Shown here in pieces: positions 23,191-35,192 of a stretch of 64,000 nt of DNA. This stretch comes from Dryocosmus kuriphilus. Taxonomy: Eukaryota; Arthropoda; Insecta; Hymenoptera; Cynipidae. Position 1 is the first letter of the stretch. Each line of letters begins with the position of its first letter. Made by a program: the position numbers and the translations under genes. The notes beneath the pieces are model-generated. The model saw only the letters and a list, made by a program, of their open reading frames with translations. It had not been told where the DNA came from and did not search any database. Location: assembly GCA_038277395.1 (NCBI GenBank), contig CM076196.1, positions 94,308,385-94,372,384 of the forward strand, given 5' to 3'.

Positions 23191-23939
23191 CCGGGTACAT
23201 ATTCCTGCATCGACATAGAATGTCATTCTGAAAATTTCGCTGACGCTAAGTTTTCTAGAAGAAACAATTTGCGTAATAGTGTTCAGTAGTTTCGACGATT
23301 TCTTGCATAATATGTGGGTGGTTGAGATTAATACTTTGGATGTATTTTAACGTGGTAGTTTCGACTGCGCGTTACATAACTAAGCCTGTACATATATTAC
23401 TTGTAAACAGCTCCTCTTCTCTTTACGAAGCCCCTCGCGAGAAAAAGTTCAGATGGAAGTCAATTACTTTTAAGGATTCTGTCTGTTATACTTTTTATCT
23501 TATCATAGCATACTATGGATCAAATTCCTGTGGGCCGAATTAGGAGTTTCAGGTAGCAGACTAATGTTTTTGTTTCGATTTTGTTTTATCTATCATTTGA
23601 CGCGTCGTTCCACCCGGGAAGAATGTTGGAGGTAAGAGCTCAACGTGAAAACTTCATCAACTTCATTTGGAGAAACGCTGACCGTACCTATTTTTGAATA
23701 GCCCGCGACCGTGAAATGCTCGGCGATGGCCGCAGCGGCCACGCGCGCCACTCTTCGAAATTCGAAGTTAAGCCGGAATTCAAGATAAGTTATAAAATAT
23801 CAAAGAGATCCTCGAGGCTGTGTCTCGGGCACCTGGCGCCGAAAGGAAGGCCTTAAGGGCAAAAGGGAGTTTCTCTTTTTAGAAGTCTCGGGGATCTTCA
23901 ATTAATGAATCTCCTAAAGACGGTTGGGAAATTCAATTA

Positions 23940-24865
23940 AAGCATGAACGCGCGAGCATACTGAACAAGTGCAAACTACTGACTATCAAGCAGCATTGGG
24001 CGCATAAAATATCAGCTCTTATAACAGTAAAGCAGCTGCTTGAAAAGCGTGTTAAAAGGATACAGCAAAATTCCATCTTTGCTGCTAATACTTCTCGTCA
24101 GTTTAAAATGAGTCAAGCGCCGTCAAAAAACCGCCCAATCGAGAAGAGATTGAGGTCTTCTGGAAGGAGGTATATGGAAAGACTTGTGTGCTAAACGAAG
24201 ACGCAGCAAATATAACGCTCTCTCGAAGCTTTTGTCATAGACAAGGTTTGGGTGATCCAGCGGAGGAGTTTTCGCCAATTACTGTGGAAGAAGTAAAAAA
24301 TTTATTCGCTAGAACTAAGACATCTTCAGTGCCGGGTCCAGATAAAACTAATAACTTTTGGTGGAAGAAATTTTCTTCCACCCACGAATATCTGGCCTGT
24401 ATATTCACTTCTTTCCTTAACGGTGAACAATCGGTTCCGCAGTGGTTTGTGAAAGGACGTACGGTACTTATTCCAAAAACAGGAGACTTGTCGGATCCAA
24501 AGAACTACAGACCCATAGCTTGTTTGAACGCCTATTACAAGCTATTCACTGGCATTCTTAAGGAGCGAGTATTAACATCTATTGAGCCAGTGTGAAGCGC
24601 AGTAATTAAACAACGCATATGCAACAGCGTCCTGGCAGTTCGCAGGAAGAAACTGTTAATAGACAGGTGTGTGGCACAAGATTCGATATGGTATCGACGC
24701 AACCTTTCCATGGCTTGGATTGACTATCGCAAGGCGTTTGATTCTATAAATCACGAGCTGATTATCAAGTTCCTTGAGCGCCTGAGGGTACAGACAACCA
24801 TATTGAGGTGCATAAAGGACCTGATGCTTTTGTAGCGAACAAGATTTGTCGCAACAACTGACAAC
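23940..24865 (+). pseudogene. R2-like non-LTR retrotransposon ORF, 5' RT part
   Basis: The frame begins near 23940 (LKHERASILNKCKLLT), shifts near 24130, and is then open at 24188-24595 with SSVPGPDKTNNFWWKKFSST, then TVLIPKTGDLSDPKNYRP (RT motifs 1-2). After one TGA at 24592 the same protein continues: MAWIDYRKAFDSINHELI (motif A with catalytic Asp) and RCIKDLM near 24812, ending about 24862. The wording is that of the R2-like arthropod LINE family with an NYRPIxCL motif. Breaks at 24130, 24592 and 24834 make it inactive. The rest of the RT resumes at 26669. Confidence 0.75.
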
Positions 24866-24869
24866 TGAT

Positions 24870-26660
24870 AGGTGACCACAAGTCACAAATTCAATTTAAA
24901 GCTAATAATTTTGATCAAAAGCCCTCGTGTCTACACGGAGGTTAGAAAATTCGGCACTCCTCACTTTTTTTATATTTTTAAAATTATATTTTACCCTATA
25001 TTTTATTTATTTCTTTTATTATTTTATCTTGTGAATTTTATTTTATTTTTTAAGAATTTAGGGCTGTTTTAATTTCTTTTTTTTTTTAATTTCGTGATTC
25101 CGCGGTCTCGAGTAAGAGTTGCAGAGGCCCCGCCACCCACAAAAATGATTGATTGGATCCACCCCCACCTTCACCTTCGGCATACCTTCGCATCACAAGT
25201 GCCCACATATATTCCTGGAGTATTTTATCTTTTGGTTATCTGAGATTCAAGGCAAGTTCCTGGTGAGGATCGACCGAAGCGGTTACTACAAAATTTTGTT
25301 TATGAATAGGTAATTTCGCTTACAAATTTACCTTTATCCTTTGGTTATCTGAGACCCAAGGCAAGTTCCTAGTGAGGATCGCTATTAAAATTAAAAAACT
25401 CTGGTTTTCCGCCAAAATATTCAAGATACAAAAAAATGGTCAGAAATGAAGTTGTTCAGTTTAAAAAGGTCTACAAATTTTGTTTCAAAAATTTTTTGAT
25501 AAAATGGAAGGTTTTTGTTTTAATTGATAAAACGTTATTAAAAATCAAAAATTTCAAATTTCCCGCCAAACTATGCAAGATACGGAAATATAATAATAAA
25601 CAAAGTTGCTCGCCTCAAAAGGTTCTACAAATTTGCTCTCCACAATTTTCTTTAGCAGACCCGTAGTTTTTGAGTTATTCGTGAAATATTTTATGAAATA
25701 TAAAGAAAACCACTTTTCAGCAAAACTATGCAAGATATGAGAAAATATTAACAAGCAGAATTGTTCACCTTGGAAAGAGCTACAAAATTTATTTATAAGA
25801 CTCATCGTTTTACTTTTAAGAATTGAAATCCTGTATTGTGAAAATTTGGAAAGTCACTAAAAAACTTTACCAATCTACAGTGATTTAAAAAAAATGTAAT
25901 TATCGAGTGCGAAGCGCGAGTGTCATGATGAGAATGTATTCCTTAAGGGCGATAGAGCCTTAAGTAAAATAATTTCTTTTGTAATAATTAATTTAAAGGT
26001 TTATACGATCCATAAACGCCGAGCGCGTAGTGCGAAGTGAATAGTCTATCGAGCGCGAAGCGCGAGTGCCAACAGACGCGCGCCCTAGGCGCGCTCATAC
26101 TTCGCACGAAGCGCGGCGCGCCTAGCGCGCGATGAGAATGTGCCCGCGAAGCGGGCAGATTTTTTAATTACCAATTCTTTCGAAATTAAGGTGTACTTTC
26201 TTTGACCCAAGTACGTGAGGTTCCCTTTGTCTTTTAGCCTGAAATGTTTAGTGTTCAGTAAGTTTCCTTTTCCGTTTGGAACGTACGTTCCGTGTGTCTT
26301 TATCTTTTAACCTCAAACGCTTAGCGTTCAGTGAGTTTTCCTTCCTCGTTTGGAATGCATCTTTCTCGCTTCTCACACAATTTGGTAGAATGGCTTGACT
26401 TTTGTCCCAAGCAAGGACTGGCGCCCAACAATCTGTTGTATTTAAAATCTAGTCAATATTTAAAAGAGTAAATTTCAAATTTGATATGTTGTTTATCCTT
26501 CTTAATCTATATTAAGGTCCCTAGTGCGCTATTTACAGAAATCACGTAAAAAGTAGCGACACAAGGAGAAGAGTCTTTCACGGGGACTCTCTCAGTTTCC
26601 TTCGCTTCTGCATCTCTCTCTCTCTTTCCCCCAAACATTGTGCTACGGGAGAATCGCTGT
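24870..26660. repeat. repeat-rich insertion splitting the R2-like element
   Basis: About 1.8 kb containing several repeat types. There are two copies of a 45-bp unit with GGTTATCTGAGA and AAGGCAAGTTCCT (about 25230 and 25338). Three degenerate units of about 125 bp lie at 25390-25800 (CAAGATACGNAAATAT, then CTACAAATTTG). A GC-rich palindromic block follows, then a dimer of about 75 bp at 26218-26360 (CTTTTANCCTNAAANGNTTAG, then TTCAGTNAGTTTTCCTT). There is also a primer-site-like ACTGGCGCCCAACA at 26418. No gene. Confidence 0.5.
25895..26165. repeat. GC-rich nested palindromes in AT-rich DNA
   Basis: TCGAGCGCGAAGCGCGAGTG occurs at about 25898 (diverged) and 26048. It is followed by GCGCGCCCTAGGCGCGC, GCGCGCCTAGCGCGC and GCCCGCGAAGCGGGC. 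Each is a short perfect or near-perfect hairpin. A diverged relative is at 7990-8080. Confidence 0.7.
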
Positions 26661-26668
26661 GGATATCT

Positions 26669-26930
26669 ATGTGGCACGTCAAAAAGAACAGAGAACATAC
26701 AGTCAACCATCTTTTTTATATGGACGACCTTAAAGCCTTTGCCTCTTCAAAAGAGGACCTAAACATCCTTGTGGCGACCGTAAGTAAATACACCCAGGCA
26801 ATCGGAATGACCTTTGGTGTCGACAAATGTGCGTGCGTCCACCTCTGGAAAGGACGGCTAGTGGAAGGGTCCTCATGTGACGATCAATATATTCAACTTA
26901 TAGGCGGAAATACCATTCAGCATCTTGGTA
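26669..26930 (+). pseudogene. R2-like RT fragment with YMDD box
   Basis: The frame reads NHLFYMDDLKAFASSKEDLN, then YTQAIGMTFGVDKCACVHL. YMDD is the RT catalytic box (motif C), and FGVDKCA is the following motif D region of the same R2-like family as 23940-24865. It supplies the part missing from that fragment, with only about 40-50 residues unaccounted for. The frame is terminated by an AAT microsatellite (26931-26958), where a second element begins. Confidence 0.75.
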
Positions 26931-26958
26931 ATAATAATAATGATAATATTAATAACCC

Positions 26959-28810
26959 GGCGTCCGGGTTTAATCGGCTGAGGCCTTTGAGCGGGCCACC
27001 CGACGCGTCCTGAGGTTGCGGATAGAGGTTTCCTATACCAAGGAATTCTGCTGAATGTAGTTACAAAGTTAAATAAGCCGTCGCGGAAAATGGTCCAGGG
27101 ATGGTCCCGAAGGAATAACCCCTAAGTCATGGGCGTGAAATACCGTGCTTAAGTCCACATGGCACCAGGGATGTGGTGTCGTAAACGGTGTCTCTAGGAT
27201 ACCAGGTCGCCTTCTAGAGTATTTAGACCTTACCATCGCATGCGGAGCTCTATAAGGGCGGACATCTATTTCCCTAGCTAAATAAAGACCCTTGTGGAAA
27301 ATATTAGAAGTTTAATGAAGCGGTGGTCGCTACTCGAAAATCGTCGGGTCCCCCCTAATAACACCGATGGGGGTGTCAACATTCGGGATGACAACGAAGA
27401 GTTGCGTGATGGACAGGCAGCTTGGTCCATGTCACCCGAAGGAAATTCTGTCCAGCCAGAACATCGGCAAGCGGCGGCAGGTGCCATGTCACCAGGCACA
27501 ATTACTGATGATGCTCTGGACGGTACTGAACATCCGAATACTTCAGCCGGAATGCCAGAGTAGCGTATCAAATTTCAACCTAGCATAATGAGTATTCGAT
27601 GCGTTGCAAATTTGAAAATGTGTTAGGAGCGACCACAACTTCACAGGATGGATGGCCTTTCGCCGAAAATTTGCATTGAAATTCTCGGAATCACAGACAG
27701 TAACAGAAGTTGACCCTAGTCGGAGAATACACTTGATAAATCTGGAGAATCTCCTCCATAGAAGAACTATTAGCCGAATTAGATCCAAGGTCGAGACCGT
27801 TCTCTAGCAGCAACAGGTGAGTACACAGACCAGAAAGCGGATATCATGGAAGCAATGAATAAGAATGTGGTCGGATGTCACTTTGAGGCATTGTTCGGGG
27901 GTGGGTTTGTGACGCCCGAACAACATCGTCTCTTCAAAAGCCTTCACGCGGACTTGGCCTCTAGTGTGACCCCAAAACACCTAGATGACCAATTCGGCTC
28001 AATTGAGCGTCTTAAGCTCCTTTCCGTGGTCGAAATTGAAAACATGAGGAGAGGGGTGCAGCAACAACTAGCAGTCTCCAAAACGAACTCCACGGAGGCG
28101 GTCGAGAAGGAGATTCTGCCCGAGGTACGCGACGCCCGGAGCTTGCGTCTCTGAGGGTATTTCACTGCTGCCGTAATAGAGTTTACGGAACAGGAACCGT
28201 CACAAAGGGGTGCTCTTCCAAAGTTTACGATAAACAACGGCCTTCTCCTGTTAGTTGGCAGCTTAAGCAACCACATATTGCCTCTGCTTCTGCGTCCAGA
28301 CATGAGCTCACAGCAACTGCAGACAATTGCATATTGCGCTGCAGTCGCGTGTGAGGGACGATGGGCATCAAAATCAAGCCCCGGGGAAGTAATATCTACT
28401 TCCCTAGGAGCAAGTCAGATCCTCCGTGGAAGCGTAGGCTTCAAAAAGAGGTCAGCAAAATAAGAGCCAAACTTGGTCTGTTGTACCAACTTCGAAACGG
28501 CAATCGATCACAGAAACTGACTCGTCACGGAGCGGATATCCTTGGCCCACACAACATCAGCCCAAAAATATCTAAGGACTTAGACGAAGTTTTGACTACT
28601 CCAGGCAGAGGCTCATGGTGCTGTCAGCGCGTCTGCGACGCTTCAAGTGGTCTACCGCAAGAATTAATGCCAACAAGACCTTCCTACAAAACGAAAAGAA
28701 ATTTTACCGTAAGCTTTCTGATGTGGAAATCAATAAAGAAAACTGAAGCAGACTACATTCGCGGATCTGGAATACTTCATATGAGAAGCAGATGCACTGC
28801 AAGTACAAAG
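26959..28810 (+). mobile_element. R2-like element, 5' end and N-terminal ORF region
   Basis: A second copy of the R2-like family, apparently beginning right after an AAT microsatellite. 26959-27290 is a structured-looking 5' UTR (CCCGGCGTCCGGG hairpin, then GGCTGAGGCC). Open pieces follow at 27294-27563 (MENIRSLMKRWSLLENRRVP), 27846-28154 (VVGCHFEALFGGGFVTPEQ, then ERLKLLSVVEIENMRRG) and 28361-28740 (PPWKRRLQKEVSKIRAKLG). Near 28660-28800 the NANKTFLQNEKKFYRKL and FWNTSYEKQ readings occur, just before the RT proper. Frameshifts separate all pieces, and the RT domain is missing. The copy breaks off near 28810 into an unrelated LTR element. Confidence 0.65.
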
Positions 28811-28814
28811 AATG

Positions 28815-29235
28815 ATATGCTTGTACGAATATCCGACAATAAGCATAAAGAAGAATATGTGTATAATCCGGACATCTCTCTGAACTTAACTAACATTTCG
28901 CCTGTAATGCTCCACCTTCCTTAGTACATACAAGCGGAAGAATACAAATTACAAAAGCAAGCAACAAATAATTGGAAAGAATTTCAAAACGGAAATATAA
29001 TAAAGGAAACTGAAAACCAACTTCTAGAACTTGACCAACAACAACATTATCAAAGGAAGAAAACGCACGCAATTATTGGCACCTCTTCTGGAATAACAGT
29101 ATTAGTAGTGTTAGTAATAACATACTACATAAGAAAAATAATAATAAAAACATACAGAAAACGCAAAAGTAAACCTGAAAAAAAACTACAGTATCAAAAT
29201 AACAGACACACACATGTCGGTAAAGGAAGCTAATC
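28815..29235 (+). pseudogene. envelope-like C-terminal fragment of an LTR retroelement
   Basis: A frame from about 28815 to the stop at 29233 is interrupted by a single TAG at 28922. It ends in a Gln/Lys-rich ectodomain stretch, one hydrophobic segment (IGTSSGITVLVVLVITYYI, about 29080-29136) and a strongly basic tail. It is followed about 110 bp downstream by a polypurine tract. A membrane-anchored ORF directly upstream of a PPT is the layout of envelope-bearing gypsy-type (errantivirus-like) elements. The rest of the gene and the pol region are absent, because the fragment is joined abruptly to the R2-like copy on its left. Family membership is inferred from layout, not from a conserved ectodomain motif. 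Confidence 0.4.
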
Positions 29236-29345
29236 CAGGATGTCGCAGAGAGGAAATAAGACCCAATACACAAAAACGTGCCCCGGAAACCAGCATCCGT
29301 ATTGACTAAAGACGACTCACATTCATCGAAAACAATGAAATCCTT

Positions 29346-29361
29346 AAGAGGGGAGGAAAGG
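29346..29361 (+). other. polypurine tract
   Basis: AAGAGGGGAGGAAAGG is a purine run suited to priming plus-strand synthesis, downstream of the envelope-like fragment. The sequence after 29362 would be the start of its 3' LTR. No second LTR is present in the window to confirm it. Confidence 0.4.
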
Positions 29362-29364
29362 TAA

Positions 29365-29890
29365 AATCAAGAAAAATATTCCATTTATTTTACGGAAATA
29401 CCAACGATACCGACTGCAAGAAAAGAGGAGTCACTCGACGGGAAGTGTTCTACTATCACTAAAAATACTAAAGGTATGTCTGACTGAGAAACCTTATCCA
29501 CTACCCCCCATAATTGCCACTGGTCACACTTCCCGTGTATGATTGCACTAGATGATATCACTGAAACAATTATGGCGTCCCTACGAGAAAAAGCCCACGC
29601 CAAAGAACGACACTAGAACGACTCTGCATCAACACATCTCGAACGTTCGAAGATTGTTGAGAAGATTGTTACAACTGAGCATATTAAAATACCAGGGCAT
29701 ATGGTAGGATTTAACTCAGCAAAAGATATAAATCAAAATCCCAGAACGATAACAGAGGTAAACCTTATCTATGTTTTGAATTAGAAGGTAAAATAGGAAT
29801 ACAGCTATTATTATCAATATACACATGCATATGAATCTATGTGCTTGTGTATGTAGATATGTATGTATACGCATATATATACGGGTGTCT
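29365..29890. other. possible LTR remnant, then TG/TA microsatellite
   Basis: No gene is supported. 29815-29882 is a TG/TA-rich microsatellite that forms the left flank of the transposon starting at 29891. Similar microsatellite DNA flanks its right end. Confidence 0.4.
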
Positions 29891-32800
29891 CTTATTTCCC
29901 AAACCGCTTAAAGTCTTGCTCCTAATACTTACATCGGTTTGTTATCACTAAAAACTGAGAAATCACCTTTTATGGCACATTAAAAAGTTGATTTAACCCT
30001 GCCGCTTTTCGAAAGACGGTTTTTTGGTGATAACAATGTAGACGATTATTTCGTTTATTGGCAAGGCGTTTCAAGGGCTACCAAAAATTATTTTCAAACA
30101 TACGATGCATGATTTCGATATATTTATTTTACGTAGAATACAATGGTATTATTAGTTTTATTATGTGATCTAGATGGAAAGGGTCAAAAGCGGAAAACCG
30201 CTGAATAAACTAATTTCCGGTCGAAATTTCCAGAGATTTATTGTTTCTAGCGCCCTTTGGGTAGGTTATGTGATAAAACTGATACAACCATCGCATTCTA
30301 CGTAAAAAAATACACACATGTTTGAAAATAAGTGTTGGTACTCCCTCAATTTGAATAGAATGCTCAAGCAGCATCTACACTGTTTGTTGAGCAGTTTGGC
30401 GTAAAAAATTAATGCTGAATATTTTAAAGCCTACCCAATGCTCTTTGCAAATATATCATACATATCTTCATTTCGTGTATGTGTTATTTTGCGTAGGATC
30501 TTATCAAGACAATAATTCCAATAGAGCTTACCAAAAATAAGCTATAATTGAAAAAATGCAGAAAATGTTGTCGTTATAGTTTCAATACAAGACATGATTA
30601 AAATAAATTAATATCGTAGGGAAGCATTATTTAAAAGATTTGAATATTCACATCTTTAATAAATTCTCGGATTAATAGTACTGCATTTATTTACAAGTGA
30701 GGATATTTACACATAAGGATTATGTAGATACAAAAATAGACTTTGCTGAGGAATATATTCGATGAATTTACGAAGTTTTTAATTTCTTCAATAAATCACA
30801 TTTGCTTGAACCAGGCAATAAGTTTTTCCTACTTTCATTTATAAATTGTATTAAATATTGTTTTTGATCTTCGTCTTTCGTCAATGTCTTCACATACTCC
30901 TCAGTTAAGTGGACAGCTCTTTCGGAACATTCATTAATGACTCTCAATTTCTTCATTGCTTCTCGACTTTCAATGTAAGATTCACACAAATTCCAATTAC
31001 CACAATCGTGTTTCAAAAATTCTACATCCAACTTGAACTTTGTAAAAAAGTCAGAACTTCTACTGTGTATAAAATAGTCCTTTTGTTTTCCATACAACAT
31101 TTCTATTCCTATTCCAGCAATGTTGAATTTCTTTACATTTTCTTCATCAGAATCTATCACATCATTGTCCAGTGCTTTCACCATTTTCCTTTTTATATCG
31201 ACTGAAATATTTCCATCGAAAAAAGGGAGAGCACTTAATTCAGGAGATATATACCATAAATAATTCCGAAATTTCCACAACGAGACCTGGGATATTGCAC
31301 TGTCGACTTCCGCTAATCAATGAATGCCTTTAGCAATTTTAGATCATTATTTGGAGCATTTATTGCCAAAGGAGCTGTGAACCAAGGCTCCAGGAAAACA
31401 AAGACTATAAATTTACTTATACTATAAAAAGTAGTTTTCTCACTTTCTTTTGTCAAAAATGAATTTCTAACCAATATATATTTTTAACGAATATTTGGCT
31501 TTAGCCATCCAGCGAGCGCGAAATCAAGCTGCAGGTTTTCGAGCCTTTATCGATTCATCTTCAACACCTAAGAATACTAAACTAAGCTCTAATAATTCCC
31601 TATAATCGTCACGGGGTAACTCTTCTTTCAAATATTTCTTGATAAAATTTGTAATTGTTGGTATTAACTTTTACAAATACGGTTCTAATCCCAATAATCC
31701 ATTTTCATGTTTATTTTTTTTATCGTCAGGCCATGTATTCCATGTTTCTTGGAATCTTTTAAATATAGGAACGTTGGGGCCACTCCTACCTGGATATTTT
31801 AATAAATAGATTGCTGCTAAGACAATTTCAAATATGCGATGACGAAATGCTAAAAAAATCAAGTCTTTTTGTAAAAATTTCTCCAAAAGAAGTGCAGCTC
31901 CACCTTTACAATCGAGATTAGCGTTGGTCGTATCATTGCATACCGCAAAAGTCAAATCTTTGATTCCCCAGTCTGTGAGAGATGCATTTACTGATGATGC
32001 TATTGTCAATGCGCGTTGATCTTCGAGAGCTGGTACATTTATAATCTTTTCTATGTTACCGCTGCATACAAGAATTGTCAATCGGTCAAATTTTTGCAAG
32101 AAATATTGTCAGGAATTAGTTTTCCATCCCAGTGTACAACTATGTGTGGCACATTTTCATTTTGGAAAAGTTTCCTTATTTTTTCTGCTTGCTGTTTTTT
32201 TATTTTTGCACGCGATCTACTGAAAGAACTCTTGTTTAAAATTAATGCTTCAGTATCAGTGTTCAGCGCATTTGCAATTGTTCCTATTATAAACACTGAA
32301 TCGCTGTAAGACATTCGGGAATTGTCGAATGCAGCAACAACTTCTGGTGTCATAATATCAATAGTTCCGCGAATATTTTCTTTTGAATAATTCCTTCCAG
32401 ATGATACTGCAAAAACGGAGCCAGCACTGTGTTGGGTATTTGGTAATTCCTCACTTGAATGTGATTCATATTGCCCGATTACGTCAAAAACTTCTGGTAC
32501 GTCTTGTTGATTTTTTCCTAGAAAATCGTTGAAATTATTTATTTTTTGCAAGATTAGTTTTCGAAATATTACATTTTAATTGCTCAATTATGTTAATTTT
32601 TATACAAAAAATGGTAATATTTGAAATTAATAAAAAACAATTACTTGTTGAAAATTGTTATTTAGACTTATATATAGCTTAAATTATGGAGGAATATCTA
32701 AGTGAAATATCTAAGACTAGCATTCATATTCTGAATTTTTATTTTGTTCAATAACAAAAACTCAATTGTTCCATAGACATTAACAATTCAAACTCGCTTG

Positions 32801-34724
32801 AGCTGAAACTGAAGCTCATAATCTAATTCATTCAATTTAAAAAAATGAATATTGTCAAAATCTGTTATTATTTTTAATAATAATTACTTATTATTGGTTT
32901 CTCCACAGTTTCATTGGTGGGTTTATCAGGCGCATAAACATTGATTTCAAGCTTTGGTTGATTATCTTCAGATTCTAAATTCATGGATTGACCAGAGTCT
33001 GGATGATTGATTACAACCTCTCACTCATGATTTTCAGTTTCTAAAATTCAATCAGTAATATATTAAACAAGTTTGATTATTAAAATTTAGATATCGTTAC
33101 AAATATTTTAATGATTGATATTTGATACCTAGCAATACATTTTCTGGATTCACTAAATTTCTTTCTTTCAAATGGTTCTGTATGTATCTAACTGATTGCG
33201 AAAGAAATTCTTGTTTCGATGAAACATGGCATGTACTAATTATTTCGTCTAGATTATTCTTTGCAATATCAAAAACATTCGACAGCGTACTGATGAAGTT
33301 AGTCAACTTATCACTCGTTTCACTTTTTAACTTTTGAACGTATCTGAATTCATTTTAAAGTTTTTTCAATTTTTCATTGTAATGGTCTACTCTTTTAATT
33401 TCCAAACTAATATTCTCCCAAATATCCATAACTTCCTCAACAGTTTCTTTCGCTGAAGCCATTTTGCTTATTTCTTACACATTATTATTATATGGTGAAA
33501 AACTCAATCTCAATAGCCTCGAAAAAAAAACCATAACCAATTTTAATTTCTACAGATGATTGAGAATTCTGATCAATCCATCCAAATGACTGAAACAAAA
33601 AAATCAGATATATTGTATACGTTCTCATATTTGTATTTATATAACAATTTCTTATTAATTTACAAATCTCGCGATGAAATTATTCGCCACTACAAAAACT
33701 TAAATTGTAATGAAAATATACATATCTTAATTTGACACTTATTATAGATAGTAAATATCGTTACCGGCAATGTACGCAAATAAGCTAACCTAAAATCGTG
33801 CCATAGCAAGTAAGCACTTCCAGCCAAGCTGAGCTACACTCTCTCACTCACACATGCGATCGGCTCGACCGCGCACGCCTCTCGCGGCAGTTACAATGAT
33901 TGACTTGAATTTGATTTGATCTCTCAGGCAGTCAGCGCGCTCTTTTCAATTACCGTTTAATCTTTTTGGTTTTTTTTTCGCAATAAATGGAAAGAAAAAT
34001 AGAAAGAAAAAACTTTTTTGCAGGCGTTCATACATTTTTCAGACAATATTTTCTGCATTTTTTCAATTGTAGTTCATTTTTGGTAAGCTCTATGATGGAA
34101 TTATTGTCTTGATAAGATCCTACGCAAAATAACACACACGCGAAATGAAAATATGTATGATATGTTTGCAAAGAACATTGGGTAGGCTTTAAAATATTCA
34201 GAATTAATTTTTTACGCCAAACTGCTCAACAAACAGTGTAGATGCTGCTTGAGCATTCTATTCAAATTGAGGGAGTACCAACACTTATTTTCAAACATGT
34301 GTGTATTTTTTTACGTAGAATGCGATGGTTGTATCAGTTTTATCACATAACCTACCCAAAGGGCGCTAGAAACAATAAGTCTCTGGAAATTTCGACCGGA
34401 AATTAGTTTATTCAGTGGTTTTCCGCTTTTGGCCCTTTCCATCTAGGTCATATAATAAAAATAATAATACCGTTGTATTCTACGTAACAAAATACATTGA
34501 AATCATGTATCGTATGTTTGAAAATAATTTTTGGTAGCCCCTGAAATGCCTTGCCAATAAACGAAATAATCGTCTACACTATTATCACGAAAAAACCGTC
34601 TTTCGAAAAGGGGCAGGGTTAAATCAACTTTTTAATGTGCCATAAAAGGTGATTTCTCAGTTTTTAGTGATAACAAACCGATTTAAGTATTGGGAGCAAG
34701 GCTTTAAGCCGTTTGGGAAATAAG
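29891..34724 (-). mobile_element. 4.8-kb DNA transposon with about 680-bp inverted repeats
   Basis: The left terminus CTTATTTCCCAAACCGCTTA and the right terminus read inward CTTATTTCCCAAACGGCTTA begin inverted repeats. These extend to about 30572 on the left and start at about 34042 on the right, with only scattered differences. The interior carries a decayed multi-exon transposase on the minus strand. I could not identify a convincing target duplication. Both flanks are TG/TA microsatellite. Confidence 0.85.
30768..33462 (-). pseudogene. transposase of an unassigned DNA transposon family
   Basis: The probable start is ATG 33462 (MASAKETVEEVMDIWENI), with one stop near 33357, then open to 33097. 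A short exon-like piece follows near 33043-32895. The main body is 32551-32078 (RNYSKENIRGTIDIMTPEV, then VHWDGKLIPD) and 32099-31671 (LTFAVCNDTTNANLDCKGGA, then RHRIFEIVLAAIYLLKY). The C-terminal part is 31280-30768. The Asp residues in HWDGKL and CNDTT and the downstream RHRIFE block fit an RNase H-fold transposase found repeatedly in arthropod and cnidarian genomes. I do not know its superfamily name. The frame change at about 32090, plus stops between the blocks, show it is inactive. Confidence 0.65.
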
Positions 34725-34785
34725 GAACATTATATATATGTGTGTGTGTGGGTGTGTGTGTATGTTTGTGCGTATGTATATATAC
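34725..34785 (+). repeat. TG/TA microsatellite
   Basis: TGTGTGTGTGTGGGTGTGTG core with TATATA flanks, between the 4.8-kb transposon and the Gypsy LTR. Its last four bases, ATAC, are the Gypsy target duplication. Confidence 0.85.
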
Positions 34786-35167
34786 TGAAGAGCATGATGG
34801 GATCTCACCGGGAAGGGAAAAGTATGAGGACGCCAAGATTGAGGTCGAGACACAATAAAACAGGGGGAATGGTAAAATTGAATTATATTTTAACTTACAG
34901 TCTTCGAGATATGGTTGGTACAATTGGTACAATCGGCGTTATTCAATACCACAGCAAGATCAGCGAATGGTGGTTATACTTGTCCTTTTATTTTGTGGGC
35001 GGGGATGCCACCAAGTGACACGACCTACCCTTGACAAGCTCGACAGAAAACTGAATATCGGGCGGATGGCGGGAGACCGGTAAGTGACTGCCCGGTCGGG
35101 AACCATCGTAGTTTCCGGCCGGGCTCGGCCCAGTCCGCGTCACACGCCTGGTAATGTCCGCGTTACA
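34786..35167 (-). repeat. 3' LTR of the Gypsy element
   Basis: 382 bp, TGAAGAGCATGATGGG to CGTTACA on the plus strand. It is the downstream LTR in the sense of the element and pairs with 42510-42893. Confidence 0.92.
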
Positions 35168-35192
35168 CCCCCCCCCCCCCCCCCCCCTCTAA
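35168..35192 (-). other. polypurine tract of the Gypsy element
   Basis: On the element strand this is AAAGAGGGG followed by an uninterrupted run of G ending exactly at the 3' LTR (20 C on the plus strand, 35168-35187). The pure G run is unusually long for a PPT and may have expanded after insertion. Confidence 0.75.

Noticed and set aside
28361..28924. A single 187-codon protein
   Set aside because: The frame fuses two unrelated things: the R2-like ORF up to about 28740 and an envelope-like segment after about 28815. It is a chance read-through.
34657..35018. 101- and 91-codon ORFs overlapping the Gypsy 3' LTR
   Set aside because: They lie in LTR and microsatellite DNA, and similar ORFs appear in the other LTR at 42489-42899. 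No protein motif.
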